From the NCBI GenBank assembly GCA_026874595.1, contig JAPPUL010000068.1, positions 445,001-509,000 on the forward strand: DNA of 64,000 nucleotides, given 5' to 3'. Origin of the DNA: Sipunculus nudus. Taxonomy: Eukaryota; Annelida; Sipuncula; Golfingiida; Sipunculidae. The position numbers and the translations under genes were made by a program. The notes beneath the pieces are model-generated. The model had not been told where the DNA came from, ran no database searches, and saw only the letters and a program-made list of their open reading frames with translations. Position 1 is the first letter of the stretch, and each line of letters begins with the position of its first letter. Below are positions 9,095 to 19,796 of this stretch, piece after piece.

Positions 9095-10336
9095 ATGCAG
9101 TGCCACATCTTTATAATTGGAAATGAGCTCCTAAATGGAGACATAAGCGATACCATTTCTTCATACTTACAAGAAAGGCTATCTCTTATATCTATACCCA
9201 CTATGAAAATAGCTATTCTTCCCGACAAAGTCCAAAATATTAAAAATGAGATTATTCAAAGTATAAAACAAAACGTTAACTATATATTTATAACAGGTGG
9301 ACTTGGGCCTACTGAAGATGATATTACTCGAAATGCCATTGCCCTTGCCATAAATAAAAAACTTGTTAAAAGCCATCCTGAACTTACAAAGCTTAAACAA
9401 AAGTTGAATACTAAAACCATTTCCAAAACTCAAGAACGTCAAGTATTCTTCCCCTTAAATACAACCATTATTGAAAACGATAGAGGTACTGCTCAGGGCA
9501 TTTATATAGTACATGAGAATTCACATATCTTTGCTATGCCCGGTGTTCCTTTTGAAATGAAGCATATGTTTGAAAACAATATTATACCTTTAATTAAAGG
9601 AAGTCCCATAAATAGAAGACGCCTTGTTGTAAAAACATTTGGCATTGGCGAATCTACTCTTAATAACATAATCAAAGATAAGATAATTAAAGGCTTTAAA
9701 GACATATCTTTTGAAATCACAGCAGCATTTGATGGTGTTCGTATAAAAATATATTCTAACTCTAATAGCCTTTCTAATACCCTTTCTAAATCTTCTTTTG
9801 ATAAACTTGCCATAATAAAGTCAGCGTGTTGTAAAGAGCTTGGTAAACACATTTATGCCTTTGACCAAGAGACTATGCAAAGCAACTTATATAAAATCCT
9901 AACTGCAAAAAAGCTTACTCTATCAACCGTAGAATCCTGTACAGGAGGGCTTGCTGGAGCCTATCTTACAGACTATCCTGGAAGCTCTTCCTTTTTTAAA
10001 GGCTGTATTGTTGCTTACTCAAATGAGATAAAAGAACAAGTTGTTAAAGTTGATAAAGACATTTTAGTAAAACATGGTGCGGTTAGTAGCGAAGTTGCAA
10101 TTGAGCTTGCCAAAAATGGTAAAAAGATTTTACAAAGCGATATTTGCGTTGCTATAACAGGCATAGCAGGGCCTGGAGCAGACGATACACAAAAAGAGAT
10201 CGGAAGCGTCTTTTTTGCTCTTATAAAAAAAGATAATACTATTATTTCAAAGTTTATGCACTTCCAAGGTGATAGACAGTTAATACGTAAAAAAGCCGCC
10301 TTCTTTGCTCTTAACTTAATTAGAACATCTACCTAA
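9095..10336 (+). CDS. cinA: CinA family nicotinamide-nucleotide amidase / ADP-ribose-type pyrophosphatase
   Basis: At 413 residues it has both domains of full-length CinA. The N-terminal MoCF-like domain shows GNELLNGDISDTIS and ITGGLGPTEDD. The C-terminal amidase domain shows STVESCTGGLAGAYLTDYPGSS and ITGIAGPGADD. The enzyme recycles damaged or used pyridine nucleotides by deamidating NMN. It reads divergently from the ArsS-like gene and precedes carB on the same strand with a gap of 135 bases, so it may or may not be cotranscribed with carB. Confidence 0.93.
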   Translation: MQCHIFIIGNELLNGDISDTISSYLQERLSLISIPTMKIAILPDKVQNIKNEIIQSIKQNVNYIFITGGLGPTEDDITRNAIALAINKKLVKSHPELTKLKQKLNTKTISKTQERQVFFPLNTTIIENDRGTAQGIYIVHENSHIFAMPGVPFEMKHMFENNIIPLIKGSPINRRRLVVKTFGIGESTLNNIIKDKIIKGFKDISFEITAAFDGVRIKIYSNSNSLSNTLSKSSFDKLAIIKSACCKELGKHIYAFDQETMQSNLYKILTAKKLTLSTVESCTGGLAGAYLTDYPGSSSFFKGCIVAYSNEIKEQVVKVDKDILVKHGAVSSEVAIELAKNGKKILQSDICVAITGIAGPGADDTQKEIGSVFFALIKKDNTIISKFMHFQGDRQLIRKKAAFFALNLIRTST

Positions 10337-10471
10337 ATACTCTCTAAAAGACAAAGCACTATAAAAAAAAAGTTAAAAAAGGTTTATCAGTTTATACTTT
10401 CATGAACTTTATTAGATTAATATGTACATCTAAAACAATGTATTTAAAAGCTATGTATTAAGGGAAAGAAA

Positions 10472-13400
10472 ATGCCAAAACGCACTGATATTAAATCTAT
10501 ACTAATAATAGGGGCTGGTCCTATTGTGATAGGACAAGCGTGTGAATTTGATTATTCAGGTTCACAAGCTTGTAAGGCTCTTCGTGAGGAAGGTTATCGG
10601 GTCGTACTTATAAATTCAAATCCCGCAACCATAATGACAGATCCTAATATGGCGGATGCAACCTACATAGAACCAATTAATAAAGAGATTATAGAAAAAG
10701 TGATTGCAAAAGAAAGACCAGATGCCCTACTACCAACATTAGGCGGCCAAACAGCTCTAAACAACGCTTTAGAACTTGCTAAAAGCAAAGTACTTGAAAA
10801 GTATAACGTGGAAATGATAGGCGTAAATATAGACTCAATTGAGAAAGCTGAAGATAGAAACAAATTTAAAAGCCAAATGACAAAAATAGGCATCCCAACT
10901 CCTAAAAGCTCAACTGCAAAGAGCTTAGATGAAGGTTTTAGAATATCAAAGGAAATAGGCTATCCGCTGGTGATAAGACCGTCTTTCACACTGGGCGGAA
11001 CAGGAGGCAGTATAGCATATAACAAAGAGGAGTTTGCACTACTTGCCAAACGAGGTCTTTACGAAAGTCCGGTAAGTGAGATATTGATTGAGGAGTCAGT
11101 TGTTGGATGGAAGGAATATGAGCTTGAGGTAATGCGAGACAAAGCAGACAATGTGGTAATAATCTGTTCTATAGAGAACTTTGATGCTATGGGCATCCAT
11201 ACTGGTGATAGTATAACGGTTGCCCCACAACAAACCTTGTCTGACAAAGAGTATCAAAAGCTAAGAAACTATAGCATAAAAATCATAAGGGCAATAGGCG
11301 TTGATACTGGGGGTTCTAATATACAATTTGCCATAAATCCAAAAGATGGCAGAGTAATAGTCATTGAGATGAACCCTCGTGTTTCAAGGTCAAGTGCACT
11401 TGCCTCAAAAGCAACAGGTTTTCCTATTGCTAAAATAGCCGCCAAACTCGCTGTTGGATATACTCTCGACGAACTTTATAATGACATAACAAAAAAAACG
11501 AAAGCAGCATTTGAGCCAACTCTAGATTACTGCGTTGTTAAAATACCAAGATGGTCATTCGAAAAGTTTCCAAATGCAAGTAATAAGTTATCAATACAAA
11601 TGAAGTCTGTTGGCGAGGTTATGGCAATTGGCCGTACTTTTAAAGAAAGTTTTCAAAAGGCTATTCGCTCACTTGAAAATGGTAAAAGCGGGTTTGTAAA
11701 TAAGCTTTTTGATAAACTTAAGGACTATAGCGAGGATGAGAAAAAGAGTTTGCGGGAGGAGCTTATCCCATTACTTAGCTTTGCAGACCCAGATAGAATA
11801 TTTTATATAAAGGACGCATTTGGAATAGGTTTTAGTAAAGAAGAGATATATGAGTATAGTAAGATAGATTTATGGTTTTTGAATCAGCTTAAGGGACTTG
11901 ATGAGTTTGAGACAAAGCTTTATAAACCGCTTTTTAATTATACAAAAGAGTTAATGCGTGAGGCAAAACGAAAAGGCTTTTCCGACAAACAAATCTCAGA
12001 TTATACAAACTCAAGTGAGAAGGAGGTTCGGAAGTATCGAAAAGAGCTTGGAATAATACCTACCTATAAGGTAGTAGACACATGCGCAGGCGAGTTTGAA
12101 TCATATACTCCATACTTTTATTCATGCTACGAAGAAGAGGATGAATACTTAAATACAAAGATAGCAGATAAAAAGGTTTTGATAATAGGAAGTGGCCCAA
12201 ACCGAATAGGACAAGGAGTTGAGTTTGACTATCTTTGTGTGCAAGCATCCTATGCCTTAAGAGAGGCAGGTTATGGCAGTATAATGGTAAACTCAAATCC
12301 CGAAACCGTATCAACCGACTACGACACCTCAGACACATTATATTTTGAACCCCTAACCACAGAAGACATTTTAAATATATACGAAAGAGAAAAGCCACAA
12401 GGAGTAATAGTCCAGCTTGGCGGTCAAACACCTTTAAACTTATCAAACGAGCTTGAGGGTTACGGGATAAATATATTCGGAACCTCAACAGAGTCAATAA
12501 AGGAAACTGAAGACCGAAACCGCTTTAAAGGCTTATTACAAAAACTTAAACTATTGCAGCCAATAAATGATATAGCATTTAGCAAAGACGAGTTACTAAA
12601 AAAGGCAAACACCATATCCTACCCTCTGGTAATAAGGCCCTCATACGTACTAGGAGGTCGGGCAATGGAGATTGTATATAGCCAGGAACAACTTGAAGGC
12701 TATACAAAACAAATAATAAAGGAGGATATAGGCTTTCCGATTTTAATAGACAAGTTCTTACAAAATGCTATAGAATTGGATATAGATGCCATATCAGACG
12801 GTTATGATACTATAATATGCGGAATAATGGAACATATTGAAGAGGCAGGTATTCACTCAGGCGACAGCGCTTGTATATTACCTCCTGTAAATATAAATGA
12901 AAAGTGCCTAAAAGAGCTTAAAGAGCAAACGCATAAAATAGCAAACGCTCTTAGTGTAAAAGGTTTTATAAATATACAATACGCATTAAAAGAAGATAAG
13001 ATATATATAATAGAAGCAAACCCAAGAGGCTCACGTACTATACCATTTGTAAGTAAAGCCAAAGGTGTTGCCTGGGCAAAGATTGCATGTTATGTTATAC
13101 TTGGTAAAAGAATAAAAGATCTTAAAATAAAAAAACCAAAAACAAACTACATAGCAGTAAAAGAGGCAGTCTTACCATTTAACAAATTCCCTGAAGAGGA
13201 TGCAATACTAGGTCCTGAGATGCGTTCAACAGGCGAGGTAATGGGTATAGATAAACATTTTGGCAAAGCATTTGCAAAATCTCAAATAAGTCTTAATATG
13301 AACTTCCCAAGTCACGGTAATATTTTTATAAGCGTTGGCAAGCTAATGAAAGAACGTATCTTAGATGACATTAAAAAGCTTTATAAACTAGGTTTTAAAA

Positions 13401-13708
13401 TATATGCAACAGAAGGAACAAAAACTTACTTAGCAACTCATAATATACCATCAGAACAAACAAATAAATTAGACGAAGGACGGCCTAATCTAATAGACCT
13501 ATTAATAAACGATAGTATAAACTTAATAGTTAATAGCCCCGTAAGCCAAAAAGATGTAAAAGATGGTCAATACATAAGAAAGGCTGCTATAAAATACAAT
13601 ATACCATTAATAACAACAGCACGAGGATTTAGTGCATTAGTTAGCGGCATAGAAAAGATGAAAGATGAACAGCTTAGTGTAACTCCATTACAAGAGTTAT
13701 TTCAATAA
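10472..13708 (+). CDS. carB: Carbamoyl-phosphate synthase large subunit
   Basis: The 1078-residue, unsplit protein has two homologous ATP-grasp halves, each starting with the family motif ([17 protein letters not shown] at residue 13, [16 protein letters not shown] at about residue 575). It ends with the methylglyoxal-synthase-like allosteric domain ([16 protein letters not shown]). It makes carbamoyl phosphate from bicarbonate, ammonia and two ATP for arginine and pyrimidine synthesis. The small subunit carA is not in the window. A purine-rich AGGGAAAG lies before the ATG as a weak ribosome-binding site. Linked pathway gene in the window: argG at 57.4 kb. Confidence 0.96.
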   Translation: MPKRTDIKSILIIGAGPIVIGQACEFDYSGSQACKALREEGYRVVLINSNPATIMTDPNMADATYIEPINKEIIEKVIAKERPDALLPTLGGQTALNNALELAKSKVLEKYNVEMIGVNIDSIEKAEDRNKFKSQMTKIGIPTPKSSTAKSLDEGFRISKEIGYPLVIRPSFTLGGTGGSIAYNKEEFALLAKRGLYESPVSEILIEESVVGWKEYELEVMRDKADNVVIICSIENFDAMGIHTGDSITVAPQQTLSDKEYQKLRNYSIKIIRAIGVDTGGSNIQFAINPKDGRVIVIEMNPRVSRSSALASKATGFPIAKIAAKLAVGYTLDELYNDITKKTKAAFEPTLDYCVVKIPRWSFEKFPNASNKLSIQMKSVGEVMAIGRTFKESFQKAIRSLENGKSGFVNKLFDKLKDYSEDEKKSLREELIPLLSFADPDRIFYIKDAFGIGFSKEEIYEYSKIDLWFLNQLKGLDEFETKLYKPLFNYTKELMREAKRKGFSDKQISDYTNSSEKEVRKYRKELGIIPTYKVVDTCAGEFESYTPYFYSCYEEEDEYLNTKIADKKVLIIGSGPNRIGQGVEFDYLCVQASYALREAGYGSIMVNSNPETVSTDYDTSDTLYFEPLTTEDILNIYEREKPQGVIVQLGGQTPLNLSNELEGYGINIFGTSTESIKETEDRNRFKGLLQKLKLLQPINDIAFSKDELLKKANTISYPLVIRPSYVLGGRAMEIVYSQEQLEGYTKQIIKEDIGFPILIDKFLQNAIELDIDAISDGYDTIICGIMEHIEEAGIHSGDSACILPPVNINEKCLKELKEQTHKIANALSVKGFINIQYALKEDKIYIIEANPRGSRTIPFVSKAKGVAWAKIACYVILGKRIKDLKIKKPKTNYIAVKEAVLPFNKFPEEDAILGPEMRSTGEVMGIDKHFGKAFAKSQISLNMNFPSHGNIFISVGKLMKERILDDIKKLYKLGFKIYATEGTKTYLATHNIPSEQTNKLDEGRPNLIDLLINDSINLIVNSPVSQKDVKDGQYIRKAAIKYNIPLITTARGFSALVSGIEKMKDEQLSVTPLQELFQ

Positions 13709-13716
13709 CTTAAAAC

Positions 13717-13741
13717 AAGTATACTTACTTTTTTTTTTTTT
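13717..13741 (+). terminator. Possible carB terminator: short palindrome plus T13
   Basis: The 10-bp palindrome AAGTATACTT (13717-13726) is followed two bases later by a run of 13 T (13729-13741), eight bases after the carB stop. The stem is short and AT-rich, so termination strength is doubtful. Confidence 0.35.
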
Positions 13742-13762
13742 AAACTCCAAATTGTAACTACT

Positions 13763-15199
13763 GTGTTAAAAAAGCTAGGGATAGCTTTTACTAATATGAG
13801 GAATATATTAAATATATTATATATATTTATAGTAGTATATATAACCAGCTTATTACTTGTAAGCTGCTATTATGATGGTCTTAACACTATAATATACCCA
13901 GCCCCACCTAAAATCGAAACAAATGACTCATGTAAAGCCCCCTATTCAAGCTACACCACGGTAAAGAACCAAATAGAACTTAATGACGCTCTACAAAATA
14001 ATCTAAATCATTGTTTAGTAGCTGATATAGTAATTGACATAAGCACATGGAAACAAATTCCTAAGTTTAGTGGACATCTTTATGGAAACAGCAAAACTTT
14101 AACCATTAATACAGGAACTACTACTAATTACATCCCTCTAATAAATGTTATAGACTCAAGTGGTAATATAGAAAGTATATCTATTGCTGTTAATGCTTTA
14201 ATTGAGTCAAATAGCAATACTGCTTTACTCGGATTTAAAAACGAGGGGAAAATAAAGGATATAAGACTAGTTGGCAATGGACAATTAAGTGGAACTGGCT
14301 ATGTCGGAGGACTTGTTTCCATTAATGCTAATCATATAGAAAATATAACTTCGAATATAAAAGTTGTCAGTAAGGGAGGCTCTTCTGATAATGATGTTGG
14401 AGGTCTTGTTTCCATTAATGAGAATAATGGGGTAATAGAAAACTCCTCTATAGGCAATACTGCTATCGTTAACCGAGGCAAAGGCCACCTAGGCGCAATA
14501 GCAGGAGAGAACAAAGGCTCTATAATAAAATGCAAAGTAATAAATACTGAGATTGAATTTGGGTTTGAAATAGAAAACGTAGGTGGTATAGCAGGAGCAA
14601 ATCAAGGCTCTATTATACTATCAGCCTCTAAAACAAATATAAAACCTATACAACAAGCAACACTAACCAAAAATGTAAATATAGGAGGACTTGTTGGGCT
14701 AAATAACAACAAGATAGAAAAATCATACGCTAATAAGCCTATTATTGAATTATATGATGTAGATAGTGCAGCACAAATACATGCAGGAGGGCTGGTTGGA
14801 TATAATACAGAAGGAACTATACTATATTCTTATGCCTCAAATACAAATTTCAATGCCAAGATATCTAACAGTCTACTTGCTGGTGGCTTAGTTGGATATT
14901 TCTATAAAGGTACAATTACAGAATCTTATGCTGCTTTTACAAGTGCATCAAATAGTAATAATATAGGTAACGTTATAGGAAAAATAAATACGCAAGATAC
15001 CAGTATGACAAATGTATTCAGTCATCTTGTATCAAACCCTCAGCTTCAAATAATCGGAGTAGGAACAAACACCGACATAATATCACAAGACCTAACAAGT
15101 ACTGCAAGCTTACCTAATGACTTTACAAGTTCAATATGGGAATACGCTAAAGCCTCAAATTATAACTTACCAACACTAATAGATAATCCTCACCAATAG
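13763..15199 (+). CDS. GLUG-repeat lipoprotein 1
   Basis: The 478-residue protein is predicted to be exported: a hydrophobic segment ends in the lipobox L-V-S-C at about residue 37, just before Y-D-G-L-N-T. The body has repeated GLUG-type motifs (GGLVSIN twice, GAIAGENKG, GGIAGANQG, GGLVGLN, GGLVGYN and GGLVGYF), the signature of a right-handed beta-helix seen in surface adhesins and proteases. The C-terminus has the W-x-n-LPTL motif shared with its paralogues. The frame begins at GTG; an ATG at 13796 is an alternative start closer to the signal peptide. It is probably a surface lipoprotein; its ligand is unknown. Confidence 0.8.
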   Translation: MLKKLGIAFTNMRNILNILYIFIVVYITSLLLVSCYYDGLNTIIYPAPPKIETNDSCKAPYSSYTTVKNQIELNDALQNNLNHCLVADIVIDISTWKQIPKFSGHLYGNSKTLTINTGTTTNYIPLINVIDSSGNIESISIAVNALIESNSNTALLGFKNEGKIKDIRLVGNGQLSGTGYVGGLVSINANHIENITSNIKVVSKGGSSDNDVGGLVSINENNGVIENSSIGNTAIVNRGKGHLGAIAGENKGSIIKCKVINTEIEFGFEIENVGGIAGANQGSIILSASKTNIKPIQQATLTKNVNIGGLVGLNNNKIEKSYANKPIIELYDVDSAAQIHAGGLVGYNTEGTILYSYASNTNFNAKISNSLLAGGLVGYFYKGTITESYAAFTSASNSNNIGNVIGKINTQDTSMTNVFSHLVSNPQLQIIGVGTNTDIISQDLTSTASLPNDFTSSIWEYAKASNYNLPTLIDNPHQ

Positions 15200-15239
15200 A
15201 CGCTACTTTCCTAAGTAATACTACTCTCCTCTTCTAATC

Positions 15240-15298
15240 ATATCCTAAAACTAAAAACTGATATCCTAAAACTAAAAAAAAAAATCATATCGTAAAAA
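15240..15298 (+). repeat. Imperfect ~20-bp direct repeats between GLUG genes
   Basis: Three decaying copies of a tatcctaaaactaaaaa-type unit lie between the first and second GLUG lipoprotein genes. The third copy reads tatcgtaaaaac. There is no coding potential. Confidence 0.55.
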
Positions 15299-15405
15299 CA
15301 AACTCTCCTATGCTTTATAAGACTCAAGTTAAACCCCCCGCCATTAAACCCCCCAAGTAGGTGTTAATACTAGTGACGCTCAAAGACAATCAATAGAGGA
15401 AAGTT

Positions 15406-17223
15406 ATGACTAAAAAAAAGATATTACCATTACTATTTGTTACATTTTCAATGTTCTCATGTTATGGAATGGGTTTAAATACGTTATACATACCAGGTGA
15501 TCCTTCTATAAGCCAAGCAGTGGATTGTAGTAGTGAAGCTGCAACTAAAATATCAACTGCCCAAGAGCTTGCAGCAATGGGTTCAGAAACATACTGCTTA
15601 ACAAAAGATATAACAATTAAAGACTGGCGGACTAAAGGAGAGTTTTCCGGCACCTTTTATGGTCAAAATAAAACCATAAAAATAACGACGATACAAGGAA
15701 ATAGTTTTATAGATACCATAGTCCAAAGAGGGCAATTCAAGGACGTAAATATAGACATAGAATCAATAAACGCTACAGGCTCATTAGCTACTCTTGCAAG
15801 ACAAAACGATGGGCAGATATCTAATGTATCTATAAAAATAACCAATCAGCTTACCTCAACAAACGATATAGGCGGCTTTGTACACACTAATAATGGTACA
15901 ATAACAAATTCAAAAGTAAGCATCTCAAAAATACATGCCAAGAAGGGAACAAGAAATATAGTAGTCATTGGAGGGTTTGCCGCAATTAATAAAGGCAATT
16001 TAAACGGAGTTGCTCTACAAAGACATCCTAACTCATCCTCAAATCTACCTTTAATAAGTGCTGAAAGTAATATAGCAGATAGTTTAGTAGGGGGCCTTGT
16101 TGGCGAGAATTTCGGCACTATGAAAGATCTATCAGTTGAAAATATATCTGTAGAGGGAACTGGTAACATAGGAGGCCTTGTTGGCTCTAACCAGGGAAAG
16201 ATATCCTTAATATCAGTAAAGATAGATAAAGTAAGCGGTAGCGGCAACGTAGGAGGCCTTGTTGGACACAATACAAATGAAATAGCGACTGTAACATTAA
16301 GTCTAAACTCTCTAATTGGCAGCGGCAACGTAGGAGGCCTTGTTGGAAAGAATAGCGGGCGATCTATAAACAACTGCAATGTAAATGTACAAATGATAAG
16401 TAGAAACGTAACATATTCGGATATAGATGCTATAGGAGGGCTTGTTGGGCACAACTCCGGAGACATTACTAAATCTAACGTATCATATGTAAATATTGCC
16501 TATCCTAATGTATCTGGACCAGTATCTGGAGGGAATATGGGTTCAATACCTACTTTCATATGGAGCATGCCTGCCCACATAGGAGGACTTGTAGGTTCAC
16601 AAGTTGGTGGAAAAATAAAAACGAGCAAGGCACAAGGGAAGATAGATATTAAAGAAAGCTATAATCCTTCTAGAAGCTACAGTCCTACGTCTACGCAAAG
16701 TGGCTCATCGTATATAGGTGGCTTTGTAGGTAAAAACCATAATGATAATACAATAGAAGAAAGCTATTCTGCTGTAGACATAGCCTATAAAAGAGGATAC
16801 CTATACGTAGGAGGCTTTGCAGGCGCATCAACTGACAATACAAAAATAACAAATGCCTATTCAACTGGGAATCTGAAAGGCAAAGGCTCTTCAGTCCGAT
16901 CATATTATATAGGCGGCTTTACAGGCCTATTTTCAGGAGCAAGCTTATCTCACGCCTATACTAATAGTATAATCACAGATACATCAACATCATACTCTAA
17001 GATACAAGGAGATTTTGCAGGACTCCTTGCTACTAATGGCGCTCTAACAAAATGTTACACAAGGGAGAGCGCAAATCAAAATGTACGTCCTCAGTATGGT
17101 ATAACTGCTATAAAAGTAGGTACAAATGGCAGGCCAGATCCAACCCAACAATGGACTCAATTACCAACATCAAAATGGAAGATTATCGCAGGAGCATGGC
17201 CTACATTAGTAAATAATCCATAA
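15406..17223 (+). CDS. GLUG-repeat lipoprotein 2
   Basis: This is the largest of three paralogues at 605 residues. A signal peptide ends in F-S-C at about residue 19, followed by Y-G-M-G-L-N-T-L-Y, the same mature N-terminus type as paralogue 1. At least nine GLUG-type turns follow (GGLVGENFG, GGLVGSNQG, GGLVGHN, GGLVGKNSG, GGFVGKN, GGFAGAS and others). Several are near-identical at DNA level: ggcaacgtaggaggccttgt recurs near 16243 and 16321, so the array is expanding by duplication. The C-terminus ends W-P-T-L. A plausible surface beta-helix adhesin; AGAGGAAAG lies before the ATG as ribosome-binding site. Confidence 0.82.
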   Translation: MTKKKILPLLFVTFSMFSCYGMGLNTLYIPGDPSISQAVDCSSEAATKISTAQELAAMGSETYCLTKDITIKDWRTKGEFSGTFYGQNKTIKITTIQGNSFIDTIVQRGQFKDVNIDIESINATGSLATLARQNDGQISNVSIKITNQLTSTNDIGGFVHTNNGTITNSKVSISKIHAKKGTRNIVVIGGFAAINKGNLNGVALQRHPNSSSNLPLISAESNIADSLVGGLVGENFGTMKDLSVENISVEGTGNIGGLVGSNQGKISLISVKIDKVSGSGNVGGLVGHNTNEIATVTLSLNSLIGSGNVGGLVGKNSGRSINNCNVNVQMISRNVTYSDIDAIGGLVGHNSGDITKSNVSYVNIAYPNVSGPVSGGNMGSIPTFIWSMPAHIGGLVGSQVGGKIKTSKAQGKIDIKESYNPSRSYSPTSTQSGSSYIGGFVGKNHNDNTIEESYSAVDIAYKRGYLYVGGFAGASTDNTKITNAYSTGNLKGKGSSVRSYYIGGFTGLFSGASLSHAYTNSIITDTSTSYSKIQGDFAGLLATNGALTKCYTRESANQNVRPQYGITAIKVGTNGRPDPTQQWTQLPTSKWKIIAGAWPTLVNNP

Positions 17224-17233
17224 TAACCACATT

Positions 17234-17276
17234 CTTAATGCTCTTTATTGCCTTTCTCGCTTAGAAGAGCATTAAG
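17234..17276 (+). terminator. Perfect 12-bp hairpin after GLUG gene 2
   Basis: CTTAATGCTCTT (17234-17245) is exactly complementary to AAGAGCATTAAG (17265-17276) with a 19-base loop, ten bases after the stop. The T-tract after it is interrupted, so it is a probable but not perfect intrinsic terminator or an mRNA 3'-end stabiliser. Confidence 0.6.
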
Positions 17277-17464
17277 TATATAGCTTCTTTATCATTGTCA
17301 AATACTAACAATTTTAGACAAACCTTTTTATATATCTTATAATAAGCACCATACTCTCCTACTTAGAACTATAAAAAATATCGACTGTAAGCTCTTATGT
17401 GTTAAAAGCCATACTAGGAAATATAGTTTTTTATATAAAACAAAAGGAATGGCAATAAAATAGC

Positions 17465-17644
17465 ATGAGGAGAAAACATCTAAATATGAGCTTAATCTTA
17501 TCCGGACTTGTATTATTACTTGCAAGCTCATTCATTGCAAGATGTATGAAGACTGAAGGTATAAATGCCCTTGGAAAAGACAAGATAAGTAAAGAAGTTT
17601 ATAACATAAAGCTTAGGGCAAGGACAGAGCATACATCAAAATAG
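17465..17644 (+). CDS. 59-residue lipoprotein-like ORF, probably a remnant of a GLUG lipoprotein
   Basis: It reads ATG to TAG with a basic start (MRRKH), a 17-residue hydrophobic stretch and a Cys at residue 27 (F-I-A-R-C). Next come M-K-T-E-G-I-N-A-L, which lines up with the post-lipobox Y-D-G-L-N-T and Y-G-M-G-L-N-T of paralogues 1 and 2. No GLUG repeats follow. It lies between GLUG genes 2 and 3. It is most simply the 5' remnant of a fourth family member, though it could be a small lipoprotein in its own right. The lipobox is poor (Arg at -1). Confidence 0.5.
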   Translation: MRRKHLNMSLILSGLVLLLASSFIARCMKTEGINALGKDKISKEVYNIKLRARTEHTSK

Positions 17645-17708
17645 ATACTGTTTAAAAATTCGTACTGTCTATTAACAGATATAAATAATCTAGTAAATAT
17701 TCTATTAG

Positions 17709-18728
17709 ATGAGGGTATCATTTATGCAGCCTAAGAAGAGGAATTATATAAAATTAATACTAATCATAGCTATTGGAATACAGGCCATTTTATTTAATAG
17801 CTGTAGTTGTAAAAATAGTGCTCAAACAATACTTGAAGGAGATCCCACAAAGGATAAAACACAAGCCTGTAATGATCAAAATGCAACCCTTATAAAGACA
17901 GTAGCTGACCTTGAAATAATAAAAGAAAATCTAAGTGGCTCTTACTGCCTCCTAAACAACTTGGATGTAGGTGAATTTAAACCGATAGGAGATTCAGATA
18001 ACCCTTTCACAGGACGCTTTGACGGTAATTACAAAGAGCTTCAAAACCTTAAGATTAATAGCATAGGAGAAAGTTATATAGGTCTTGTAGGACGCAATAG
18101 CGGATTAATAGAACGCCTTACTATTCGTGTAAACAGTATAGCAGGACAAAACAACGTAGGAAGCATAGCAGGAGAGAATACAGGCACAGGCATAATAGAA
18201 AATGTACGAGCACTTGCAATGCTTGGAGCTGCTCCTAATACTAATAACATAATAGCCACTGATAATAATGCTGGAGGACTTGTTGGTACAAATAAAGGCA
18301 CGATACGCGCTTCATACTCAGATGGTCTTATAATATCTGCTAAAAATACTGTTGGGGGACTTGTTGGCTACGCTCGTCCTTCTTCTATCCTAAAAGATTG
18401 CTACTCTGCAGGACAAATAAAGGCAGGGACTCCAAGCAATTTTGGAAGACTCATTGGAAGCGCAGAAAATGCAACTATAACAAGATGCTATACTACAACT
18501 CTATTTGACGCAACTCAAAATAATGGCATGAATGCTATTGGCAACAATACTCAAAGTACAATAGAAAACCTCTATTACAGCAATATTACAGGCGCAGGAC
18601 CCTCTTGGGGAATAGGTCTTAAGCAAGAACAGATAACAAACACCTCATTCCCAAACAACTTCGAGATAGAATGGAACATTAAAACAGCTTATTGGCCAAC
18701 TTTAAAATGGGCAGATACTATAGATTAA
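17709..18728 (+). CDS. GLUG-repeat lipoprotein 3
   Basis: The 339-residue third paralogue has a signal peptide ending in F-N-S-C at about residue 33. The next segment, up to about residue 110, contains a domain with SGSYCLLNNLDVGEF, similar in position to W-x-n regions in paralogues 1 and 2. GLUG-type turns are GLVGRNSG, GSIAGENTG, GGLVGTNKG and GGLVGYARP. The protein ends W-N-I-K-T-A-Y-W-P-T-L. The frame opens at 17709; an in-frame ATG at 17724 is an alternative start. It is likely a cell-surface lipoprotein; function is unknown. Confidence 0.8.
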   Translation: MRVSFMQPKKRNYIKLILIIAIGIQAILFNSCSCKNSAQTILEGDPTKDKTQACNDQNATLIKTVADLEIIKENLSGSYCLLNNLDVGEFKPIGDSDNPFTGRFDGNYKELQNLKINSIGESYIGLVGRNSGLIERLTIRVNSIAGQNNVGSIAGENTGTGIIENVRALAMLGAAPNTNNIIATDNNAGGLVGTNKGTIRASYSDGLIISAKNTVGGLVGYARPSSILKDCYSAGQIKAGTPSNFGRLIGSAENATITRCYTTTLFDATQNNGMNAIGNNTQSTIENLYYSNITGAGPSWGIGLKQEQITNTSFPNNFEIEWNIKTAYWPTLKWADTID

Positions 18729-19344
18729 AACACAATAAAAATTAGTGTACCTACATAAAAGCAACTTTGCAATAAATATCGCTTTTAAGTAAAGCATATA
18801 AAGGCAAGAATACAGACATTAGAAAATATTAAGATAAAGACTTTCTTATGTCGCTTTAAGCTACAAAATCTAAAAGCCTAAATACCTTTGCCTAAATAAA
18901 TAACAACACCTGCCTTCAAATTACCCGCTACATTAAAACCTAACAAAAATATAAAATACATTTTATAAGTCAAACGATTGCATATCCTATATAAGGTGTT
19001 ATATCTAGTAAGCTATTTTGGGAGAAACTTAAGACAATCATTAAAAAATATAAGAGAAAATTTAGAATATAGTCATATAAAATAACAAATAAATAATCAC
19101 TAAAAATATACATGTCTAAGCAAGTTTAACAGTTAACTCTATGCTAAACTGGCTTTTATAAAAAGATATTTATACAAAGATAAACAGATAGTTAAAACAA
19201 ATATTCTAGTTAAAGAATGATATAACACTAAACGAAAATGAACTAGTAAGAAAATATAATTATAAGAGAATAATATTAATAATACCTTAAGGCATAAAAG
19301 TAAATAATACAATGTTTTATTAAACCTTAATAAGGAGTGCTACT
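18729..19344 (+). other. Gene-poor AT-rich interval
   Basis: I see no convincing coding frame, tRNA, or strong hairpin in these 616 bases. The sequence is A-rich. Only the last 14 bases have recognisable function: AAGGAG at 19332-19337, a good ribosome-binding site for the GTG start of the next gene. Confidence 0.6.
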
Positions 19345-19788
19345 GTGGGGAATGACAAAAGTAAACGTAGAAAAAGAATATCTGAAATAGAATGCATTAA
19401 AGTATCTGCTCTTAAAGAGCAAAACACTAATCTAAGCGACATTTACAAAGATATTGCCGATAAGTTAATCGAAGGCTCTAATTTATACGTCTTGGACTTT
19501 AAAGATAATAATAAAAAAGAAGTCCTTATTAACCGTGTACGATATGATGACAAAATACTTAAATTTAAGCAGCCCATTAAAATACTTATAAAAAAAGACT
19601 TACAAAAGTTTACTATATCTCAAAACGTATTTGGTGTTAAAGTTTCAAACTACCCGTTTAGCAAGGCTCTTTTTGATTTCCAAGAAATGTTTTATAAAGA
19701 ATATCTTAAGTCAAGAAATGCTCAGTCCGGTCTCAAAATCCTTTATAACTCCATTATAGATATTAACAAAAGCACCAATATCTTGTAA
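19345..19788 (+). CDS. Hypothetical basic protein, 147 residues
   Basis: The frame starts at GTG with AAGGAG eight bases upstream. The protein has a lysine- and arginine-rich N-terminus (MGNDKSKRRKRISE) and no signal peptide or membrane segment, so it is probably cytoplasmic. I recognise no family. It ends eight bases before the convergent ddl gene. Its C/A-rich coding strand resembles other plus-strand genes here. Confidence 0.6.
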   Translation: MGNDKSKRRKRISEIECIKVSALKEQNTNLSDIYKDIADKLIEGSNLYVLDFKDNNKKEVLINRVRYDDKILKFKQPIKILIKKDLQKFTISQNVFGVKVSNYPFSKALFDFQEMFYKEYLKSRNAQSGLKILYNSIIDINKSTNIL

Positions 19789-19796
19789 TTAGCTAA

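Noticed and set aside
13763-18728. GLUG genes as phage tail or mobile element genes
   Set aside because: They are lipoproteins with no integrase, transposase or phage gene nearby.
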